A DNA stretch of 64,000 nt from Gammaproteobacteria bacterium (GTDB lineage: Bacteria; Pseudomonadota; Gammaproteobacteria; Enterobacterales; Alteromonadaceae), in NCBI GenBank assembly GCA_018222985.1, contig JAAEZG010000006.1, positions 146,098-210,097 of the forward strand. The letters are read 5' to 3'. A model generated the notes under the pieces. The model did no database searches, was not told the origin of the DNA, and saw only the letters and a program-made list of their open reading frames with translations. The translations under genes were made by a program, and so were the position numbers. Positions 59,352-64,000 of the stretch are shown piece by piece (position 1 is the first letter of the stretch; every line of letters starts with the position of its first letter).

Positions 59352-60839
59352 ATGATCAAAGCCATTCAGAACCAGTGGTTTTCGAATATCCGTGGTGACT
59401 TACTGGCGGGTATTGTGGTCGCTCTTGCACTTATTCCCGAGGCCATCGCCTTTTCTATTATTGCCGGCGTCGATCCGAAAATTGGTTTGTATGCATCATT
59501 CTGTATTGCAGTAATCATTGCTTTTACCGGCGGACGGCCAGGCATGATCTCGGCAGCAACCGGCGCCATGGCGTTATTAATGGTCACCTTAGTGCGCGAC
59601 CACGGCTTGGAATATTTGCTGGCTGCCACGCTATTAACCGGCGTGCTGCAAATTGGCGCGGGCTATTTAAAACTCGGCTCTTTAATGCGCTTTGTCTCGC
59701 GCTCGGTGGTGACCGGCTTTGTGAACGCCTTGGCCATTTTGATTTTTATGGCGCAGTTACCAGAACTAACGAACGTGACCTGGCACGTGTACGCCATGAC
59801 GGCAGCGGGCTTAGGCATTATATACCTGTTCCCGTACGTGCCTGTTATCGGAAAAATGCTGCCGTCGCCACTGGTGTGCATTATTTCATTAACCGTGGTG
59901 GCCATATTCTGGAATATCGACATTCGCACCGTGGGCGACATGGGCCAATTGCCGGACACCTTGCCAATTTTCTTATGGCCAGAGGTGCCTTTAAATCTTG
60001 AAACCTTAGCCATTATCTTCCCTTATTCTGCGGGCTTGGCTGTGGTTGGTTTGCTTGAATCACTGATGACAGCAACCATTGTTGATGACCTTACCGACAC
60101 CCCAAGCGATAAAAACCGCGAGTGCAAAGGTCAGGGCATTGCCAACATCGGCGCTGGTTTAATGGGCGGTATGGCCGGGTGCGCCATGATCGGTCAGTCG
60201 GTTATCAACGTGAAGTCGGGCGGGCGCACGCGCTTGTCGACCTTAACCGCCGGTGTATTTTTGATGGTGTTAATTTTGGTGCTCGACGAGTGGCTGAAGC
60301 AAATACCCATGGCTGCGCTTGTTGCTGTGATGATTATGGTATCAATTGGTACTTTCAGTTGGGACTCCATTCGCAACCTGAAAAATCACCCGCTATCGAC
60401 CAATATCGTTATGGTGACCACCGTTGTGGTGGTGGTCGCGACGCACAACTTGGCCATTGGTGTCGGGGTTGGCGTGTTGCTTGCGGCCATGTTCTTCGCC
60501 AACAAAATTGGCCACTTTATGAGTGTATCGTCAACCGTTGACGCTTCAGGTTCAGAGCGCGTGTATAACGTGGTCGGCCAGGTGTTCTTCTCGTCGGCCG
60601 ACAAATTTATCGACGCGTTTGACTTCAAAGAAGCGTTAGACAAAGTGGTGATAGACCTCACCAAAGCCCACTTCTGGGACATTACCGCGGTGGGCGCGCT
60701 GGACAAAGTGGTGATTAAATTCCGCCGCGAAGGCGCCGAAGTTGAAGTGCGCGGCTTAAACGAAGCCAGCGCCACCATTGTTGACCGCTTTGGCGTGCAC
60801 GACAAGCCAGACGCTGGCGACATCCTCGGCGGCCATTAG
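59352..60839 (+). CDS. SulP-family anion transporter with STAS domain
   Basis: 495 aa. About ten to twelve TM segments (residues 10-400) contain [30 protein letters not shown], the SulP signature region, and [16 protein letters not shown]-terminal cytoplasmic STAS domain (about 415-495) has [22 protein letters not shown]. The short N-terminus and lack of a Cys-rich tail resemble sulfate or bicarbonate SulP carriers of marine bacteria. The anion is undetermined. No good Shine-Dalgarno is visible, only AT-rich sequence. Convergent with ACR3. Confidence 0.87.
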   Translation: MIKAIQNQWFSNIRGDLLAGIVVALALIPEAIAFSIIAGVDPKIGLYASFCIAVIIAFTGGRPGMISAATGAMALLMVTLVRDHGLEYLLAATLLTGVLQIGAGYLKLGSLMRFVSRSVVTGFVNALAILIFMAQLPELTNVTWHVYAMTAAGLGIIYLFPYVPVIGKMLPSPLVCIISLTVVAIFWNIDIRTVGDMGQLPDTLPIFLWPEVPLNLETLAIIFPYSAGLAVVGLLESLMTATIVDDLTDTPSDKNRECKGQGIANIGAGLMGGMAGCAMIGQSVINVKSGGRTRLSTLTAGVFLMVLILVLDEWLKQIPMAALVAVMIMVSIGTFSWDSIRNLKNHPLSTNIVMVTTVVVVVATHNLAIGVGVGVLLAAMFFANKIGHFMSVSSTVDASGSERVYNVVGQVFFSSADKFIDAFDFKEALDKVVIDLTKAHFWDITAVGALDKVVIKFRREGAEVEVRGLNEASATIVDRFGVHDKPDAGDILGGH

Positions 60840-60889
60840 TAGAGGAGGGGGCGGCCCCTGGTCCGGACCAGGGTCTGCACCCCTTTCTT
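60840..60889. repeat. GTGCAGACCC palindromic repeat, copy 6 (SulP/ACR3 gap)
   Basis: Short 50-bp copy: TAGAGGAGGGGGCGGCCCCTGG..., core GGTCCGGACC, closing GGGTCTGCACCCCTTTCTT. It fills the entire gap between the two facing stops. Confidence 0.85.
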
Positions 60890-61902
60890 CAAAACCAGTG
60901 GCGGGTGCGATTAGCAAACCACACCAACGACAGCATAACTGGCACCTCAACAAGCACGCCAACCACGGTCGCTAGGGCGGCGCCCGAGTGTAACCCGAAC
61001 AACGAAATCGCCACTGCTACCGCAAGTTCGAAGAAATTCGAGGTGCCGATTAGGCAAGCCGGAGCCGCAATGTTGTGGCGTAGTTTCATGCGCTTAGCGG
61101 TAAAGTAGGTGAGCGCAAAAATGCCGTAGGTTTGTATCAACAAAGGAATAGCAATCAACACAATCACCTGTGGCTTGCTTAAAATGGTTTCGGCTTGAAA
61201 CGCAAATAGCAGCACCACGGTGGCAAGTAGCCCTAAAATTGACCACGGCTTCATGGTTGCCAAAAACTGTGTTAACCGTGCGCTATCGCCTTTTCCGTCA
61301 AGCTTTTTGCGCGTCAATAAGCCCGCAAGAAGTGGCACAACCACGTACAAAACCACCGACAGCAACAAGGTGTCCCAGGGCACCGTAATATCGGTAACGC
61401 CCAGTAACAAGCCGGCAATGGGGGCAAACGCGAAAATCATAATAATGTCGTTAATGGACACTTGAACTAGCGTGTAATTCGCGTCGCCTTTGGTTAACTG
61501 GCTCCACACAAACACCATAGCGGTGCAGGGCGCAACACCCAGCAAAATCATACCGGCAATGTATTCAGTCGCGGTTTGCGGATCCACCCAGTCCGCGAAA
61601 ATTCCTTTGAAAAACAACCAGCCTAACAGCGCCATGGTAAATGGCTTGATAAGCCAATTGATGATTAAGGTGAGTACTAACCCCTTAGGCTCGCGTGCGA
61701 CATTGCGAATGGAGCCAAAGTCAATTTGCACCATCATTGGGTAAATCATCAGCCAAATAAGCACAGCGATGACCAAGTTCACGTGCGCGTATTCCAAAGC
61801 CGCAACGCTGACGAAAATGCTCGGAGCTATGCTGCCAGCGGCAATGCCCACTATGATCGCAAGCCCAACCCAAACTGATAAATAGCGTTCGAAAAGTCCC
61901 AT
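60889..61902 (-). CDS. acr3: ACR3-family arsenite efflux transporter
   Basis: 337 aa, ten TM helices of the BART superfamily. ACR3 marks: [37 protein letters not shown] (with the conserved cysteine and the residues of TM4), and [19 protein letters not shown]. It exports As(III) and sometimes Sb(III) using the proton gradient. An arsC-like gene is 54 kb away. No arsR or arsH lies beside it, so regulation is not seen. Confidence 0.9.
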   Translation of the reverse strand: MGLFERYLSVWVGLAIIVGIAAGSIAPSIFVSVAALEYAHVNLVIAVLIWLMIYPMMVQIDFGSIRNVAREPKGLVLTLIINWLIKPFTMALLGWLFFKGIFADWVDPQTATEYIAGMILLGVAPCTAMVFVWSQLTKGDANYTLVQVSINDIIMIFAFAPIAGLLLGVTDITVPWDTLLLSVVLYVVVPLLAGLLTRKKLDGKGDSARLTQFLATMKPWSILGLLATVVLLFAFQAETILSKPQVIVLIAIPLLIQTYGIFALTYFTAKRMKLRHNIAAPACLIGTSNFFELAVAVAISLFGLHSGAALATVVGVLVEVPVMLSLVWFANRTRHWF

Positions 61903-61979
61903 GGGTGTGTCCGTGTTGATTAAAAAGACGTTACGCGAGAATATCGCACATAGTTACAAGATGACTAGGTGGGAATATT

Positions 61980-62153
61980 ATGAGCGTAAAATTTTCTGAA
62001 GATGTCGTTGCCATTGTGCAAGGGCTAGCTGATTACGAAAAGACCATAGAAGAACTGCAGTTTGTTAGAGCGGTTGCACAAGGTTTAGCTGACGCTCGAG
62101 AGGGAAATGTACTATCCGTCGCTGAGGCGAAAAAGAACTTAGGTCTAGACTAA
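61980..62153 (+). CDS. Small antitoxin-like protein, no intact toxin
   Basis: 57 aa with GGTGG before the ATG at 61980. The C-terminal pattern GLADAREGNVLSVAEAKKNLGL resembles the end of RelB/Phd-type antitoxins (IAxGxVLSxEEVxxxL). Directly after its stop, ATGAGATTAGCG starts a frame that ends after nine codons (TAG 62181-62183), where a toxin gene would be expected. It may be a leftover of a toxin-antitoxin pair. Assignment is tentative. Confidence 0.5.
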   Translation: MSVKFSEDVVAIVQGLADYEKTIEELQFVRAVAQGLADAREGNVLSVAEAKKNLGLD

Positions 62154-62183
62154 ATGAGATTAGCGAAAGAACGGACGTTTTAG

Positions 62184-62498
62184 TTAAGAGTGAATCATGT
62201 CAGTAGCGCGAATACCTTCACGTTGCTGGCAGACTTTTAGTAGCGCAAAAAAATTCCGCACAGTAGGGTTACCATTGGGGCCGAGCATTCTACGCAGACT
62301 TGGCTCTAGCAAATTAATCTCATTCGCGACATCGGCAAACGCCTGTGTGCCATTCAAGTAATCGCGCAGTAGAGCATTTCCTACCACAATGTCGCCCCCA
62401 AGATATGACTCCAGAGCCTCCATAAGCAAAACCTTCCGGTATTCAGGGCTTTTGCAAAGCTCCATCACCGTTTGTTTAAATTCGCGTGAAAGTGGCAT
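62184..62498 (-). CDS. HigA-like addiction-module antidote (COG3636 type)
   Basis: 104 aa. FKQTVMELCKSPEYRKVLLMEALESYLGGDIVVGNALLRDYLNGTQAF and SLRRMLGPNGNPTVRNFFALLKVCQQREG are the pattern of the probable addiction-module antidote family, with a helix-turn-helix in the second half. The toxin usually encoded just upstream (HigB/RelE type) is missing: the gene upstream is HicB-like. AAGGTG precedes the ATG. Two inverted repeats fill the promoter gap. Confidence 0.7.
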   Translation of the reverse strand: MPLSREFKQTVMELCKSPEYRKVLLMEALESYLGGDIVVGNALLRDYLNGTQAFADVANEINLLEPSLRRMLGPNGNPTVRNFFALLKVCQQREGIRATDMIHS

Positions 62499-62520
62499 AT
62501 ATGCACCTTGGCATTTTCAA

Positions 62521-62563
62521 TTAACAAATTCCTTTTGTTAATATAATAACGTTTATGTTATTA
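62521..62563. promoter_or_regulatory. Two adjacent inverted repeats upstream of the HigA-like gene
   Basis: TTAACAAA-TTCCT-TTTGTTAA (62521-62541) and TAATAAC-GTTTAT-GTTATTA (62544 or so to 62563) are each perfect. They lie in the 62-bp gap between the HicB-like stop and the HigA-like start, so they may be operators or a terminator/operator pair. Confidence 0.55.
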
Positions 62564-62899
62564 CGCAATTTTCTTTTTAGCCGAAAGCACCGAAACCACA
62601 TATTTATTAAACGAAATGCCGGCATTAAACGCCTGAGCGGTAAGCTCTTTATGTAATGAAGGCGAGCAACGTATTTGGAAGGTGCCGCTAAACGGTTTTT
62701 CCGGCTCAACGCCTAGTGCTGCGCAGTCGCAAATGTAGTCGTCGACCTCTTGTGTAAAACTACGTTGTAACTCAGCGGGGGTGGCGCCTGCATACGTAAT
62801 TAGGCTATTGATAAACAGCACTTTGCCAAAGAGTACGCCTTTTTTAAAGTCGACCTCAACAGTGCCTTGGTAGCCTTTGTGCTTGAGTGATTTTTGCAT
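62561..62899 (-). CDS. hicB: HicB-family antitoxin
   Basis: 112 aa. The partially degraded RNase-H-like N-terminal half (YQGTVEVDFKKGVLFGKVLFINSLITYAGATPAELQRSFTQEVDDY) is followed by the RHH-type C-terminus (FSGTFQIRCSPSLHKELTAQAFNAGISFNKYVVSVL) of HicB proteins. The toxin gene hicA, normally directly upstream, is absent from the next 320 bp, so it is an orphan or a solo regulator. Confidence 0.82.
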   Translation of the reverse strand: MQKSLKHKGYQGTVEVDFKKGVLFGKVLFINSLITYAGATPAELQRSFTQEVDDYICDCAALGVEPEKPFSGTFQIRCSPSLHKELTAQAFNAGISFNKYVVSVLSAKKKIA

Positions 62900-63220
62900 A
62901 GTCTCGGACTCTTAATTAATTGGCTTTTGTTCATCTATTCTAATCTAGAATCAACCTCATGCAATTAAAAAGTAATTGCAATCTAATATACTTGTTTGTG
63001 TACCTTGTTTACATTGCCGCTCGCGCACTAAAACAAGCGTAGCAGGGCAGCGCCATGGCAGCTGCCCTGTTTCAAGCCTTGTGCGACAGTTTCGGCAAGG
63101 ATATGGTTAACGGAGAGCGGACAATTTAACTTGGTGATTACCGGACATTTAGCATTGTTGCTGACAGGGCTAGCTTATAAGGCTTGCACCGCAGAACAAA
63201 ACAAATAAAAGGGTCTAACA
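62900..63220. other. 321-bp gap with a hairpin
   Basis: No supported gene. It holds the promoter region of hicB (AT-rich 62910-63000), a GC-rich hairpin at 63043-63069 and the leader of the OGFr-like gene (AGGG before its ATG). I looked for a hicA remnant on both strands and saw none. Confidence 0.45.
63043..63069. repeat. GC-rich hairpin CAGGGCAGC...GCTGCCCTG
   Basis: A perfect 9-bp stem with a 9-base loop that itself contains the palindrome GCCATGGC. No T-tract follows closely, so it is not a clear terminator. Its role is unknown. Confidence 0.5.
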
Positions 63221-63769
63221 ATGCCTGATACTGTAAGCACAAACCAACAGCGCCTAGAGCAGTTGAAAGCCTTTTACAGTGAAGGCGCCGCGAATGATCG
63301 CGGCTACACCTTGGTCGATTTATGGACCAAACCTGACAGCTGGCTTGAGCGTAGCCACATGTTTATTCAATGGATGTTTCCGCTGACCACCGCCAGCTCT
63401 GGCAACATTTACGCACCGGTTCTTGATGAGCCGACTATTCAATTCTTACGCAGAAACACAGAAGCCCAGGACAACCTCGTGCGCAGTTTCGTTGGCTTCT
63501 GCGGCTTACTAGGCCTACAAGTGATTGCGTCCGAAGAGAGCCCGAAAATAGCCATCGGCGACAATTTTGCGGGGCGCAAAACCGACTGGTTTACCTTTGA
63601 TTCGCACAATAATGCGCGCATCACTCGCGTGCTAACTAGCTTGCAGTTACTTGGGCGCGATGACTTAGCTCGGGTGTTGTTTGATGGGTTGATTAGGTTA
63701 ATGACCGATGAGCCAGATTGTGGGATAGGGGAGAATGCTGTGGAGCGCTGGCGGGCAGCTATTCGTTAA
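63221..63769 (+). CDS. OGFr-like domain protein
   Basis: 182 aa. It resembles the N-terminal domain of opioid growth factor receptor-related proteins, which also occur in bacteria: QLKAFYSEGAANDRGYTLVDLWTKPDSWLERSHMFIQWMFP, then PVLDEPTIQFLRRNTEAQDNLVRSFVGFCGLLGL and NNARITRVLTSLQLLGRDDLARVLF. Bacterial function is unknown. AGGG precedes the ATG at eight bases. It sits alone in the accessory zone beside the antitoxin-like genes. Confidence 0.72.
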   Translation: MPDTVSTNQQRLEQLKAFYSEGAANDRGYTLVDLWTKPDSWLERSHMFIQWMFPLTTASSGNIYAPVLDEPTIQFLRRNTEAQDNLVRSFVGFCGLLGLQVIASEESPKIAIGDNFAGRKTDWFTFDSHNNARITRVLTSLQLLGRDDLARVLFDGLIRLMTDEPDCGIGENAVERWRAAIR

Positions 63770-63989
63770 TTAAAGCGAAATAACGACTCGGCTTACAAGT
63801 AGCAATAATATTCAGAGGTTTTGTTGCGTTCGCATCGACATTTTTGCTGATGGCTTTAGGTGTATTGATGTCTGCTTTGAGCGAACAGCCGACGTTATGA
63901 TTTACAGCTTGCTCCAGGTTGTGACTAGCTTTACCGCTATTAGTATGTAGTGGCAAACTAAATTTGGCCACCTAATTAGAGGTGCTATC
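63770..63989. other. 220-bp gap before the right edge, nothing recognised
   Basis: No coding signs on either strand. The 70-codon frame on the minus strand starts with GTG, lacks a ribosome site and overlaps the OGFr-like stop. Base use is more AT-rich than in the neighbours. Confidence 0.4.
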
Positions 63990-64000
63990 ATGCACCAAGA
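63990..64000 (+). CDS. Possible start of a further gene (cut by window edge)
   Basis: ATG at 63990 preceded by GAGGTG with a five-base spacer. Only three full codons are in view (Met-His-Gln), so the product cannot be named. Confidence 0.3.

Noticed and set aside
44473..60889. CRISPR array from the repeated GTGCAGACCC units
   Set aside because: Copies are kilobases apart, palindromic over their full length, without regular spacers and without cas genes.
63001..63110. Integron attC site around the 63-kb hairpin
   Set aside because: The pairing beyond the 9-bp stem is poor and I could not find GTTRRRY and RYYYAAC core sites in the right places. No integrase is seen.
63759..63971. 70-codon minus-strand frame at the right end
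   Set aside because: GTG start without a ribosome site, overlaps the stop of the OGFr-like gene, no recognisable features.

Overview
The window reads as a chromosomal stretch of a marine-type gammaproteobacterium, most likely in the order Alteromonadales. An Idiomarina-like genus is my best guess, with low confidence below order level. The reasons are classic gammaproteobacterial gene pairs and strings (seqA-pgm; DUF2066-hda-DUF2069; dapA-bamC-purC; dapE-yffB), the acnD-prpF form of the methylcitrate pathway behind a GntR repressor, a thermostable-hemolysin gene cluster, and densely packed genes with frequent ATGA or TAATG overlaps. There is no rRNA, tRNA, CRISPR array, prophage or recognisable transposase.

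Layout. 0-23 kb is housekeeping: ybfF (cut by the left edge), seqA-pgm, a YcaD-type MFS carrier, DUF2066-hda, the wrbA/arsC group, bepA, perM, bcp, dapA-bamC-purC, the dapE group, yfbV, xthA, a patatin-like protein, hemH, clsC and a beta-CASP RNA hydrolase. 23-32 kb holds transporters (SLC13, BetT), a large GGDEF-EAL sensor, YceI and an MscS-type channel. 32.6-39.4 kb is the propionate operon: GntR regulator-prpB-prpC-acnD-prpF. 39.4-43.6 kb carries rluF-ychJ, selO and a DUF2798 gene broken by one in-frame TGA. 43.7-47.4 kb looks like a respiratory patch: ompW behind a perfect FNR site, a porin, and tsdB-tsdA-like dihaem cytochromes.

47.6-53.8 kb is the most intriguing part. It is a tightly coupled six-gene run: a thermostable-hemolysin-family (acyltransferase-fold) protein, an AMP-forming acyl ligase fused to a haem-oxygenase-like diiron domain, an SDR reductase, an exported TPR protein, and a response regulator with its histidine kinase. 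I read it as an uncharacterised, fatty-acid-type biosynthetic and signalling operon. Beside it lie an LtaS-like membrane sulfatase and dgkA, which may form a diacylglycerol producing and recycling pair.

56-64 kb is accessory: small lipoprotein, YkoF-like, DCC and TrxC proteins, a ParDE toxin-antitoxin pair, cspA, a SulP carrier, an ACR3 arsenite pump, three lone antitoxin-like genes and an OGFr-like protein.

Six copies of one palindromic repeat (GGGGTGCAGACCC...GGGTCTGCACCCC) occur only between 44.4 and 60.9 kb. Five of the six sit at convergent gene ends, and one of these lies in frame inside the last coding segment of the histidine kinase. A different AT-rich tandem palindromic repeat fills the prpB-prpC gap.
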